From the NCBI RefSeq assembly GCF_923081025.1, contig NZ_CAKLPZ010000002.1, positions 124,001-188,000 of the forward strand: a DNA stretch of 64,000 bases, written 5' to 3'. The position numbers and the translations under genes are program-made. Below, piece by piece: positions 18,395-27,537 of the stretch (position 1 is the stretch's first letter; every line of letters begins with the position of its first letter). The DNA is from Neolewinella maritima (GTDB lineage: Bacteria > Bacteroidota > Bacteroidia > Chitinophagales > Saprospiraceae). Under the pieces are notes generated by a model. That model saw only the letters and a program-made list of their open reading frames with translations, was not told where the DNA came from and did not search any database.

Positions 18395-21382
18395 TTAGAA
18401 AGATACGTCGATTCCGGCGGTGATGGTGCGGGCGATGGGGTAGACCGTGCCGCGGTCGATGCCGTTGTCGAATACGGTCCCGTTGTAGATCTCCGGGTTG
18501 TAGCCCGAGTAGTCCTGGGAGGTGATCAGGTTCGTACCCGACACGTACAGCCGCAGCGACTGCAGCCGCAGCCGGTCCGTCAGGGCCGAAGCGAAGCGGT
18601 AGCCCAGCGTGACGTTGCGCAGGCGCAGGTACGAGCCGTCCTCTACAAAGCGGGAGGAGAGGGTCTCGGTGTTCTGTCCGGAGATCGTGATCCGGGGCTC
18701 GCTGTTGCTGCTACCCTCCCCGGTGAAGCGGTTCAGCGCATCCACCTCGTAGTTGTAGGCGCCGAAGCGGGCCATCTTCTTGGCGTTGATGACCTCGTTA
18801 CCGAACTGACCGGTGAGGTCGAAGCTGAACTCGAAACCGCGGTAGGCCGCCGAGCCGTTGACCCCCAGGATCATATCGGGGATGGCCGAGCCCAGGGCCA
18901 CCCGGTCTTCGGCGGCGGTGATGCGGCCGTCCCCGTTCTGATCCCGGAAGCGCAGGTCGCCGACCTGCTGGCTGCCGAGTTGGGCAAACTGCGTGAGCTC
19001 TTCCTCGTTCTGAAACACACCGTCCAGCTCGTAGCCATAGAAGGTGCCCGCCGCGAAGCCCGCGCGGGAGTTGGTGCCCAGCTGACCGCCGATGCCGAGG
19101 CCGCCCCCAAAGAGGTCGCTGCCCCGCCCGTCTACCTTGAGCACTTCGTTGTGGACGAAGCTGACGTTGCCCCCGAGGGAGTACGTGAAGGCCTGGGTAC
19201 GCTGCCGATAGCTCGCGCTCAGGTCCACTCCGCGGTTGAGTACCTCGCCGATGTTCCGGACCGGGGCATTGGCGCCGATGTAATTCGGGATGGGCGCGGC
19301 GTAGAGCACTCCGTCGGTCACCTTGCGGTAGTAGTCAGCCTCTAGTACAAACTGATCATCGAACAGACCGATCTCCACGCCGATATCGCTCTGCGTGGTT
19401 TCTTCCCAGCGCAGGTCGGGATTGGCCAGTCCCGTGAGGGTAGAGCCTACGACCAGTACCGGCTCCCGGCCGAATACAGCACCCGCGGTACTCGATACCC
19501 GCGGTACGTAGGCGTACTCCCCGATGCGGTCGTTGCCGGTCTGCCCCCAGCTGGCACGCAGTTTGAGCCGGCTCACGGCGCTACCGTCGGGCCAGAAGGC
19601 CTCCCGCGATACGTTCCAGCCTACGCCTACGGAGGGAAAGAAGCCGTAGCGGAAGTTTTCCCCGAAGCGGGAGGAGCCGTCCACCCGGCCGGATACCGTG
19701 AGCAGGTAGCGGCCGTCGTAGGTGTAGTTAGCGCGGCCCAGGTAGGAGACCAGGCCCCAGTCGCCTCCATCTACGCCCCCGCTGTTGACGGCCGTGGTCG
19801 GGTCGCCGCTATTGAGGTAGAAGAAGGAAGGATCCTCGCCCACGAGCCGCTGCCGGGCTCCGCGGATGAACTCACCGAAGTTGTCCTGGTAGGTGACGCC
19901 CACTACCCCATCCAGGGCGTGTACTCCGAAGTCCTGATTGTAGCTCAGGGTGTTCTCCCAGAGCCAGTTACGGCGGTAGGAGGTGCGGCTACTGAAGTCG
20001 CTCTCCTCGTTGCGTTGGATGGTACTTACTTCAAAGACGGGCGTGAAGCGGCGCTCGCGGTCGTAGTCGAAGTCGAGCCCGAAGTTGGTGCGGAAGGTGA
20101 AGTGCTCCAGGAAGCGGACGTCAGCGTAGGCATTACCCACGGCCCGGTAGGCGCTGCGCTCGTCGTTGGTGTAGAAGATGGTCGCGGCGGGGTTGCCGGT
20201 ACTACCGAAAATGGCCGTGTTACCGAAGTTACCCAGCGAGTCGCGCACCGGCGTAATGGGGTCGGAGCGGTAAGCCCCGCCGATCACGCCGCCGGCATCT
20301 ATCCGGTCGGCGGTATTGAAGATGAGCGATAGGTTGCTGCCGATGGTGAGCCAGTCCTTCACCTGCCGGGTGTTGTTCAGGCGGGTAGTGAAGCGCTCGA
20401 AGGTGCTGCCCTCGATAATGCCGTCCTGCTTGAAGTAGTTGGCACTTACGTTGAAGGAGCCCCGTTCGCCACCGCCGGTGAAGGACAGGTTAGCGTTGTA
20501 GATGGGCGCGGTACGGAAGATGACGTCCTGCCAGTCGGTGCCCTCCCCGTACTGCTCCGGGTCGGCGAAGCGGGCCGCACGGCCCTCGTTCACGTCGGCC
20601 TCGTTGATCAAGGTGGCGTACTCCGTGGCGTTGAGCAGGTCGATGGTGCGCACCACCTCCTGGGAGCCGGCGTAGACGTTGAGCGTGACCCGCCCGGCAC
20701 CTGCGTCCCCGCCCTGCTTGGTGGTGATGATGATGACCCCATTGGCGCCCCGTGCCCCGTAGATGGCCGTGGCCGAGGCATCCTTGAGCACCGAAACGCT
20801 GGCTACGTCCTGCGGATTGAGGAAGGAGATGTCGCTGAGGATCATCCCGTCGACCACGAAGAGCGGATCGGCGTTGTTGAGCGTGCCCACGCCCCGGATA
20901 CGGAAGATGGCGTCCGCCCCCGGCGCGCCGGAGCTGGGGATGATCTGCAGCCCCGCCACCTTGCCCTGTAGCGACTGGCCCAGCGACTGAGTGGGAATGT
21001 CCGTAAGGTCTTCCGAGCTCACTACCCCTACGGCACCGGTCAGATCGTCCTTCTGCTGCACGCCGTAGCCGATCACGACCACCTCCTGCAGCAGTTCGGT
21101 GGCCTCCCCGAGGGTGACGTCGATGACCGTACGGCCCGCGATGGCGACCCGCTGCGGCCGGTAGCCCAGGTAAGAAAAGGCCAGACTGTCACTGCCGGCC
21201 GGCACGGATAGCGAGTAGTTCCCGTCGAAGTCCGTAATGGTTCCGGAAGACGTGCCGATCGCCTGTACGCTCACCCCGATCAGGGGCTCGCTGCCATCGG
21301 TGACCGTACCGGTGATGGTAGTCTGGGCCACTAAGCAAAGGCCCCAGAAAAAAGCAAAGGCGGTATGAAGTACGCGATACAT
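18395..21382 (-). CDS. SusC/RagA family TonB-dependent outer-membrane transporter
   Basis: A 995-residue TonB-dependent receptor that imports oligosaccharides across the outer membrane. After a signal peptide (AFAFFWGLCLVAQ) comes a carboxypeptidase-D-like domain (about 22-95, GTVTDGSEPLIGVSVQAIG), the TonB box/plug (about 115-225, with VVIGYGVQQKDDLTGAV and RIRGVGTLNNADPLFVVDG) and a long beta-barrel ending in an aromatic strand. The length is standard. It sits between the GH144-like lipoprotein gene (44 bases upstream) and SusD, so expression is likely shared with the enzymes of the locus. Confidence 0.96.
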   Translation of the reverse strand: MYRVLHTAFAFFWGLCLVAQTTITGTVTDGSEPLIGVSVQAIGTSSGTITDFDGNYSLSVPAGSDSLAFSYLGYRPQRVAIAGRTVIDVTLGEATELLQEVVVIGYGVQQKDDLTGAVGVVSSEDLTDIPTQSLGQSLQGKVAGLQIIPSSGAPGADAIFRIRGVGTLNNADPLFVVDGMILSDISFLNPQDVASVSVLKDASATAIYGARGANGVIIITTKQGGDAGAGRVTLNVYAGSQEVVRTIDLLNATEYATLINEADVNEGRAARFADPEQYGEGTDWQDVIFRTAPIYNANLSFTGGGERGSFNVSANYFKQDGIIEGSTFERFTTRLNNTRQVKDWLTIGSNLSLIFNTADRIDAGGVIGGAYRSDPITPVRDSLGNFGNTAIFGSTGNPAATIFYTNDERSAYRAVGNAYADVRFLEHFTFRTNFGLDFDYDRERRFTPVFEVSTIQRNEESDFSSRTSYRRNWLWENTLSYNQDFGVHALDGVVGVTYQDNFGEFIRGARQRLVGEDPSFFYLNSGDPTTAVNSGGVDGGDWGLVSYLGRANYTYDGRYLLTVSGRVDGSSRFGENFRYGFFPSVGVGWNVSREAFWPDGSAVSRLKLRASWGQTGNDRIGEYAYVPRVSSTAGAVFGREPVLVVGSTLTGLANPDLRWEETTQSDIGVEIGLFDDQFVLEADYYRKVTDGVLYAAPIPNYIGANAPVRNIGEVLNRGVDLSASYRQRTQAFTYSLGGNVSFVHNEVLKVDGRGSDLFGGGLGIGGQLGTNSRAGFAAGTFYGYELDGVFQNEEELTQFAQLGSQQVGDLRFRDQNGDGRITAAEDRVALGSAIPDMILGVNGSAAYRGFEFSFDLTGQFGNEVINAKKMARFGAYNYEVDALNRFTGEGSSNSEPRITISGQNTETLSSRFVEDGSYLRLRNVTLGYRFASALTDRLRLQSLRLYVSGTNLITSQDYSGYNPEIYNGTVFDNGIDRGTVYPIARTITAGIDVSF

Positions 21383-21426
21383 GGGGTAGTATTTGGTAGA
21401 ATAGCAGTCTGAGCAGGGCGGGGCGG

Positions 21427-22827
21427 TTAGTCAGCCAGCCAGCCGCCGGTAAAGCCGGCCCGCTCCAGCCCGCGCCGGATGTAGGGGTTTTTGGCCATCA
21501 GCTTCCACACCAGCTCCGAGCGGTGGTTCTCGAGCTGGATCAGGATCGGGCCCTGGTCGATGCCCAGGTAGTCGATATCGTACCAGCCGCCCGTATGCCC
21601 GTCGAAGGTGTAGGTCGGGTTGAAGGCATCGCGGAAGCCGTAGCGACCCACCAGGCTGTCGTACTGGGTGGTCCACATATGCTCCAGGGCCGCCAGGCAC
21701 TCTTCGGGGGCGAAGGGCACCGAGCCGCCGGCTGCCGTGGGGGCGATCGTACCGTCGTCCACGACATGGCGGGCCGATGCACCGCGGGCGCGGTAGCCGA
21801 AGAACTTGAGCGGCCGGCCGTCGATGACCGTATCGAGGCCGCCCGGACCATCGCAGGCCGTCAGGCCCCACTGCCGGGGTCCGTAGCCGGCGAACTCGCC
21901 GGGGTTGTCAATGCAGTAGGCGCGGTTGGCCAGGGTGGCCAGGCGACTGTTTTCGAAGTAGTCGCTGTCGTGCTCACGCATGTAGTCGTCCTGAATGCCC
22001 CGAAAGTCGATGTACATCTGACTGTACTGGTGGCCGAACAGCGGCGAGAAGTTCAGGTGTTCGTAGCCCTGGAAGTCGGCCCATTCGTAGCCGTCCGTCC
22101 AGCGCTGCCAGGCATCGTCGGGTAGCGGGTGGGTGGGAGAGCCCAGCCCCAGCACCAGCAGGATCATGGCTTCGTTGTAGCCCTTCCACTGGGCGGGGAT
22201 GAACTTGCGGTCCGGTCGCCAGCCCATGCTCATACGGCCCTCGTCGTTCAGGCTCCAGTCCCACTCCACGCGGCGGTAGAGCTGGTCGGCTAGCTCGCGA
22301 ATGCGTCGCTCGCGGTCGGTATCCGCATCGAAGTAGCTCTGGGCCGACAGGATGCCCGCCATGAGCAGTCCGGTATCGATGGTAGACAGTTCCACCTCCT
22401 TGAAGCGCAGGGCCTGGTCATTGGTCAGGAAGTGGTAGAAGAAACCCTTGTAGCCGGCCACGCCGGTCATCGCGGGGCCCTGCGGGAGGGTCCAGAGCTG
22501 TTCCAGGGTCAGCAGGGTACGCTCGGCGGCTTCGTCGCGGGTCACGTAGCCGCGTTCTACTCCCACCAGGTAGCTGGTGAGGCCGAAGCCCGTAGCCGCG
22601 ATGCTACTGAAGTTCTCCGTAGGCCAGCGGTCGGGGATCTGGTAGTTGCCGGGCAGGGCCGTCTCCCAGAAGTAGTTGAAGGTGCGGCGCTGCAGCTCGT
22701 CTATGCTGAAGGCCGTGGTGTCGGTAACTGTACCGCCCGCACCGTCGCTCACGGCCCGTCCGCCACCCCCGGGGGGTGACTGACAGGTCGTGAGCAGGGC
22801 GAGGAGCAGGACAGCCAGTGCGCGCAT
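21427..22827 (-). CDS. GH144-like glucoamylase-family lipoprotein (probable endo-beta-1,2-glucanase)
   Basis: A 466-residue protein with a lipoprotein-like signal (LLLALLTTC followed by a glycine-rich stretch) suggesting surface or periplasmic lipid anchoring. From about residue 45 it matches the 'glucoamylase' family that contains GH144 endo-beta-1,2-glucanases: RRTFNYFWETA, the ATGFGLTSYLVGVERGYVTRDEA block, GYNEAMILLVLGLGSP and the C-terminal WYDIDYLGIDQGPILIQLENHRS. Enzymes of this family cut beta-1,2-glucans. A second member is encoded two genes upstream. Substrate and exo/endo mode are inferred from family knowledge only. Confidence 0.85.
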   Translation of the reverse strand: MRALAVLLLALLTTCQSPPGGGGRAVSDGAGGTVTDTTAFSIDELQRRTFNYFWETALPGNYQIPDRWPTENFSSIAATGFGLTSYLVGVERGYVTRDEAAERTLLTLEQLWTLPQGPAMTGVAGYKGFFYHFLTNDQALRFKEVELSTIDTGLLMAGILSAQSYFDADTDRERRIRELADQLYRRVEWDWSLNDEGRMSMGWRPDRKFIPAQWKGYNEAMILLVLGLGSPTHPLPDDAWQRWTDGYEWADFQGYEHLNFSPLFGHQYSQMYIDFRGIQDDYMREHDSDYFENSRLATLANRAYCIDNPGEFAGYGPRQWGLTACDGPGGLDTVIDGRPLKFFGYRARGASARHVVDDGTIAPTAAGGSVPFAPEECLAALEHMWTTQYDSLVGRYGFRDAFNPTYTFDGHTGGWYDIDYLGIDQGPILIQLENHRSELVWKLMAKNPYIRRGLERAGFTGGWLAD

Positions 22828-22830
22828 GGC

Positions 22831-25542
22831 CTAGCGTTTGACGACCATCGAGCGGGCGATCAGCCGGCCGCTGCGGTCCTGGGCGGTGAGGAGGTAGGTA
22901 CCGGTCGGTAGGCCGTCGAGCTCCCACTGCACCTGCGTGCGCGCCCCCTGTACCTGGAGCTGCTCGACCTGCTGGCCCAACATATTGGTGAGGACGAAGC
23001 GGGTGGCTTCGAGTGGGTTCTCGATCGTGAGCTGGCCGTTGATGGGGTTGGGGTATACCCGCAGGCGCTCGATGGTCACGGGGGCGAATAGGCTGACCAG
23101 GTCGGCACAGTCTCCACCGCCTACGGCGATGTCGTCGAAGTAGTGGGTGAGGTTCTCGGCGGGCGTCTCCGTACGGTTCATGATCAGGGTGATACGGTCG
23201 TACTCCGCTCCGTCGGGCAGGCTGCTCATGTTGAAGGTGAGCTCCTGCCACTCGCCGGGCGTGGTGTAGTCCGCGGCTACGTCACCACTACCCGGTGCCC
23301 CGTCGCGCCCGGCTTCGAGCTTGAAGACGACCGTGCCGGCCACCGACATCCAGACCTTCATCGTGACGTTCTTGTTGGTTGCCGATAACTGGATCGGAGC
23401 TTCGAGGTCGGCGAACATACCGGCGAACTCCTCCCCATCATTCGCTTCTTCGAACACGCCCACACGAGCACTGGTGTTGATGCCCGTGGTATCGGGATTA
23501 TCGATGATCATGAATTCAGCCTCCGATAGGGCGCCGTTGGCGAAGTACTGCCAGTCGCTCACCGTGTAATCCTCGTTGTCAAAGGTGGTGATGCAGGAGC
23601 TCACGTAAGCCGCCCGGGTAAACCGGATGTCGTCGATGTAGTAGGTGTTGGCCGTAGCATTATCCGTACCGGCGCCGAAGAAGAGTACCAGGCGGGTGTA
23701 GCCGCCGTCGACCGCATCACTAAAGTCGACGGTATAGGTCGACCAGGCGTTGGTGGTGTCGATATCTACGAAGCGCTCCACATCCGCCCCGGTACCGCCT
23801 TCGAGCTTAAAGAGCAGTTGGCCCTCCACGGGGGCCCAGACGGTGGCCGAGAACTGGTTGCGCAGGCTCAGGTCCAGCCCCACCGAATCGTAGTCGATGA
23901 CCAGGGCGTTGAAGGCACCGGGGGGATCCTGGAACTCACCCACGCGGGTACTCTGGTTGGGGGAGTCCGGACCGGCGTCCGGATTGTCCACGGCGGTCAG
24001 TAGCTCCGCGCCGAGGCCGTAGGTGGCATTGCGCTGGCACTCGAAGTCGTCGACAATACTAGGGTCGGGCTCTACATCCACACAGGCGCCTACGGTACTC
24101 TGCCCCTGCACGAGGTTGTCAAAGTAGTAGGTACTGGTGCCGGTGGTGTTCGGCGCGAAGATGAGGTTGATCTGGGCAAAGTCGGTCACGTCCTCAAACT
24201 CCTCGAAGTTGAAGCTCAGGGTCGTCCAGGTGGAGGCCGCGCCCGTGGTGGCCTCTACGTTCTTGGGTCCGTCACCGGCGCTGACGAGCTGCATGATGAT
24301 CGTGGTATTGGCGTCGGGCGACCAGACGTCCAGGTTCAGCTGGGGGTTACCCGTCAGGTCGATACCGGCCGGCAGGGTGGTCGTGAGGGTAGACAGCGAG
24401 CCGCTACCGCGTACGTAGCTACCTACGTTAGCGCTGGTGTTGCCCGTCATGTCCGGATTGGCGATGACCGAGAAGCTGCCGTTCAGGGCGGCATTGCCGT
24501 TCAGGGGTCCCCAGCTCAGGCTGGCACCGTCCTCGAAGTCCTCGATGGCCTCTACCGGCGGGGCGGGCTTACGGACAATATCATCGATGTAGTAGATGTC
24601 GCCCTCGGTGTCCTCTTCACCAATGTTGAAGAAGAACACGATCTTACGGTAGTCCCCTCCGGCGGCGGCGCTGAAGTCCTGGCACACCTCGATCCACTGC
24701 TCGGTCTGCTCCTCGGAGATTTCGGTGCCCAGCTCTACGGGAGCGGAATTGCCCTCCAGCTTGAAGCGCAGTTCGCCGGCCACGGGGGCCCATACCTTCA
24801 TGCAGATCTGACTGTTGGTGCTCAGGTCCAGCTGGTCGTCGTATTCGGCCACCAGGGCTACGAAGGGTCCGTTCTGGTCCGTGTACTGTCCTACGCTATC
24901 GCTGGTATTGATGCCGCTCTTATCGGGATTCACGATCACCTCCAGGTCATCGAAGCCCGCCCCGTAGGTCGCGTTGCGCTGGCACTCGAAGTCGTCGATG
25001 ATGCTAGCGTCCACTACGGTACCCGCGCAGGGCCCGGCCGGACTCACCGTCAGGTTATCGAACAGGTAGGTATCGGCACTCGCCTCCACGCCGTCATCGA
25101 AGAACAGGATCACCCGTCCGGCCCGCAGCGTAGTGGCCACGCTGCTGAAGTCGAAGGTATAGGTGCGCCATGCGTTGGCTACGGGGATGTTCTTGGTCAT
25201 CTCCACGCTGGGCCCGTTACCATCCAGCTTCATGATGAAGCTGGTGGCCGCCCCGGCGTATACCTGGATCGTAAAGCGGTTATTTGTCGACAGGTCCAGC
25301 GAATCGGCAAAGGTGCCCGTAAACAGGCTGAAGGCGTGCTCGCCACTTTTGGTGTAGGAGCCTACGTTGGGACTCAGGTTAGGGCCGATACTGTCCTGGG
25401 GATTGTCCACCACCCCGTTATACGTGCCGTTGCCGGCTACCCAGGTGATACCGGAGTCGGTCTCGAAGTCTTCGAGCACTACGGTTTGTCCGTACAGGCC
25501 CAGGCCCGCACAGCAGAGAATAAGGAGTAGAAGTCGTTGCAT
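22831..25542 (-). CDS. Secreted protein with five tandem jelly-roll-like modules and T9SS sorting domain
   Basis: This 903-residue protein has a signal peptide (LLLLILCCAGLGLYGQ) and about five tandem modules of roughly 150 residues, starting near 20, 180, 330, 495 and 645. Each begins with an E/DDFE motif and ends with a YYIDDI/YLFDNL-type strand, typical of carbohydrate-binding beta-sandwiches. Modules two and four are closest to each other and share DDFECQRNATYG. The last 85 residues form a type IX secretion sorting domain (VYPNPINGQLTIEN to SMVVKR). No catalytic residues are recognisable; glycan binding is an inference from fold and context. I start at ATG 25542; the frame upstream overlaps the neighbouring gene. 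It lies between the two GH144-like genes with gaps of 3 and 16 bases. Confidence 0.8.
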   Translation of the reverse strand: MQRLLLLILCCAGLGLYGQTVVLEDFETDSGITWVAGNGTYNGVVDNPQDSIGPNLSPNVGSYTKSGEHAFSLFTGTFADSLDLSTNNRFTIQVYAGAATSFIMKLDGNGPSVEMTKNIPVANAWRTYTFDFSSVATTLRAGRVILFFDDGVEASADTYLFDNLTVSPAGPCAGTVVDASIIDDFECQRNATYGAGFDDLEVIVNPDKSGINTSDSVGQYTDQNGPFVALVAEYDDQLDLSTNSQICMKVWAPVAGELRFKLEGNSAPVELGTEISEEQTEQWIEVCQDFSAAAGGDYRKIVFFFNIGEEDTEGDIYYIDDIVRKPAPPVEAIEDFEDGASLSWGPLNGNAALNGSFSVIANPDMTGNTSANVGSYVRGSGSLSTLTTTLPAGIDLTGNPQLNLDVWSPDANTTIIMQLVSAGDGPKNVEATTGAASTWTTLSFNFEEFEDVTDFAQINLIFAPNTTGTSTYYFDNLVQGQSTVGACVDVEPDPSIVDDFECQRNATYGLGAELLTAVDNPDAGPDSPNQSTRVGEFQDPPGAFNALVIDYDSVGLDLSLRNQFSATVWAPVEGQLLFKLEGGTGADVERFVDIDTTNAWSTYTVDFSDAVDGGYTRLVLFFGAGTDNATANTYYIDDIRFTRAAYVSSCITTFDNEDYTVSDWQYFANGALSEAEFMIIDNPDTTGINTSARVGVFEEANDGEEFAGMFADLEAPIQLSATNKNVTMKVWMSVAGTVVFKLEAGRDGAPGSGDVAADYTTPGEWQELTFNMSSLPDGAEYDRITLIMNRTETPAENLTHYFDDIAVGGGDCADLVSLFAPVTIERLRVYPNPINGQLTIENPLEATRFVLTNMLGQQVEQLQVQGARTQVQWELDGLPTGTYLLTAQDRSGRLIARSMVVKR

Positions 25543-25558
25543 GATCGTGTTGTTAAGG

Positions 25559-27436
25559 TTAGTTAGTGTGTAAGGGCAGCGCGCGCGAGGTCTCCCCGTT
25601 CGATAGCCGCAGGTAGTACAGGCCGGCAGCGGGGCGGGGCCGCAGGTGCAGGGGGATGCGCTGCGCTCCGCGCGCAAAGCCGGTGGGGGCCAGTAATTGC
25701 TCCAGCACGCGGCCGTGTGCATCGAGCAGGTCTACGGAGAGCGTCTCGGGCTCCCGCAGGTCGATGGATAGCGTCGTGTGCGTGAAGGCTGGGTTGGGGT
25801 ACAGCCGGGGTGCTGCGGTCAGGAAGTCCGGGGCAGTGACTACCGAAGTGGTCGGCATGGAATCCCGCACGAAGCCGATAGCGTCCAGGGCCGGGGCGAT
25901 CTCCGGGCTGGACATGAACAGCTCCCACAGCAGTCCGCTGCGGTAGTTCTCGATCATGACCACGATGGGGCCCTGATCGATGGCCAGGTAGCTATCCGCG
26001 TACCAGTTGCGCTCCTCATTGTAGGCGTCGTAGAAGCCGAAGCGGCCCCACATCCGGTCGCCCCGTTCGCGGTAGAAGTACTTGAGGGCAGCCATGCTCT
26101 TTTCCGGGGTGTAGGGCATGCTGCTAAGGGCGGCGGTAGGCGTGAGGGTGCCGTTGTCGGTCTCCTGATTGTCGGGCGCGTGGGCCTTGTAGCCGTCCGG
26201 ATCGTCACTAGCGGTGAGCCCCCAGGCCTCCGGGCCATAGCCTGCGTAGTCATAGGGGTTCTCTACGCAGTGCGCGTAGTTGATCAGGGTCTGGTTGGTG
26301 TTACGCACGAAGTAGTTCGTGTAGCGGTCGCGCTTGTCCCGCGGATCGAAGCCCAGGTAGCTGTAGTGGGTGAAGAAGAGCGGCCCGCCCTTGCCCCGGC
26401 CCACTAGTAGCGGGATACCGTAGTAGCTGTTGGTGGTGGTGTAGTTGTCGCCCGCCCAGCCGGTGTGGTAGAGCGAGGCCGGGATGCGGTGGCTAGCGTC
26501 CGGGGCGGCCGCCGCCAGGATGTAAGTGATCTGAACCTCGTTGAAGCCGCGCAGCGGCAGGTTGATGGCGAACGCGTTGGTGGGCGACCAGTGCCAGTAC
26601 AGCACGTCTTCGGCGGTCTGCTTGCGGTACCAGTTCCAGTCCACGGCCTTCCAGATGGTGTTTATGTTGGTGCGCAGGGCTACTTCCGCCTCCGCATCCC
26701 CGGCAAAGTACTGCCGCGAGGTCAGCAAACCCTGGATCAGAAAGGCCGTCTCGACGAGGTCCCCCCCGTCATCCAGCGCACTGAAGGGAATGACCGCTCC
26801 CGTACCACCGTTCATCCAGTGGGAAAACGCCCCCTGAAAACGCGGTACGGTCAGTAAAAAGTCGACCATTTTAGTTGTTCGCTCCAGGGCCTGCTCCTGG
26901 GTGATAAAGCCCCGCTCGGCCCCCACGATCAGCGCCATGAGCCCGAAGCCGCTCCCGCCGGAGGTGACCGTGGACGTAGTGTTGCGCTCGCGGGCCAGGC
27001 CCGACACCGGGTGGCCGAAGTCGTAGAAGTAGCGCAGGGTGTAGTCCTGTACCATATCCAGCAGGGCCTCGTCGCTCAGCTCTTCCGTGCGGGCCGTCAC
27101 GGTATCCGACGGAGCACCTAGCGCACCCGTCCGCGTCACCACCCGAGTGAAGTAGCGCGTCGTGACGTCGAAGTCGCCCACAAAATCGATGTAGCCGTTC
27201 TCGGCCAGGCTGCCCGTGCCCAGTTGGGCGAAGTCAGCCTCCCCCCGGCTACCGAATACGCGGACGCTGCGGGCGGCGGGATCCACCACCTGATCCCACC
27301 GCAGCTCCACGTGGTGGTCGTAGCCCGTGGCGGTGAGCCCGCTCACGGGGCCCGCTTCCTGGGCGTGCAGGAATAGTATGCACGGGAGCGTGCAGCAGAG
27401 GGTGAGCAGTGAGCGGAGGGCAAGGGAAGGGTTCAT
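25559..27436 (-). CDS. GH144-like glucoamylase-family enzyme with N-terminal Fn3-like domain and T9SS sorting domain
   Basis: A 625-residue secreted enzyme. After the signal peptide (residues to about 26, ending LHAQ) comes a fibronectin-III-like domain (about 30-115, GLTATGYDHHVELRWDQV). The catalytic domain spans about 120-525, with TLRYFYDFGHP, the GSGFGLMALIVGAERGFIT block, RGFNEVQITYILAAA and YADSYLAIDQGPIVVMIENYRS. The end is a type IX secretion sorting domain (LYPNPAFTHTTLSIDL onward). The catalytic part resembles the GH144 lipoprotein of the same locus, but the two are clearly diverged. It is the first enzyme gene after the regulator and probably leads the operon. Confidence 0.85.
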   Translation of the reverse strand: MNPSLALRSLLTLCCTLPCILFLHAQEAGPVSGLTATGYDHHVELRWDQVVDPAARSVRVFGSRGEADFAQLGTGSLAENGYIDFVGDFDVTTRYFTRVVTRTGALGAPSDTVTARTEELSDEALLDMVQDYTLRYFYDFGHPVSGLARERNTTSTVTSGGSGFGLMALIVGAERGFITQEQALERTTKMVDFLLTVPRFQGAFSHWMNGGTGAVIPFSALDDGGDLVETAFLIQGLLTSRQYFAGDAEAEVALRTNINTIWKAVDWNWYRKQTAEDVLYWHWSPTNAFAINLPLRGFNEVQITYILAAAAPDASHRIPASLYHTGWAGDNYTTTNSYYGIPLLVGRGKGGPLFFTHYSYLGFDPRDKRDRYTNYFVRNTNQTLINYAHCVENPYDYAGYGPEAWGLTASDDPDGYKAHAPDNQETDNGTLTPTAALSSMPYTPEKSMAALKYFYRERGDRMWGRFGFYDAYNEERNWYADSYLAIDQGPIVVMIENYRSGLLWELFMSSPEIAPALDAIGFVRDSMPTTSVVTAPDFLTAAPRLYPNPAFTHTTLSIDLREPETLSVDLLDAHGRVLEQLLAPTGFARGAQRIPLHLRPRPAAGLYYLRLSNGETSRALPLHTN

Positions 27437-27537
27437 GTACAGGATCAAAAGGGCTAGCCGCTTATCGGTTATCCCAGAGCAATGTACTATTTTACCCTAC
27501 CAAACTACAATTTACTCCCCCCTTTTTAAGTCCTGGT

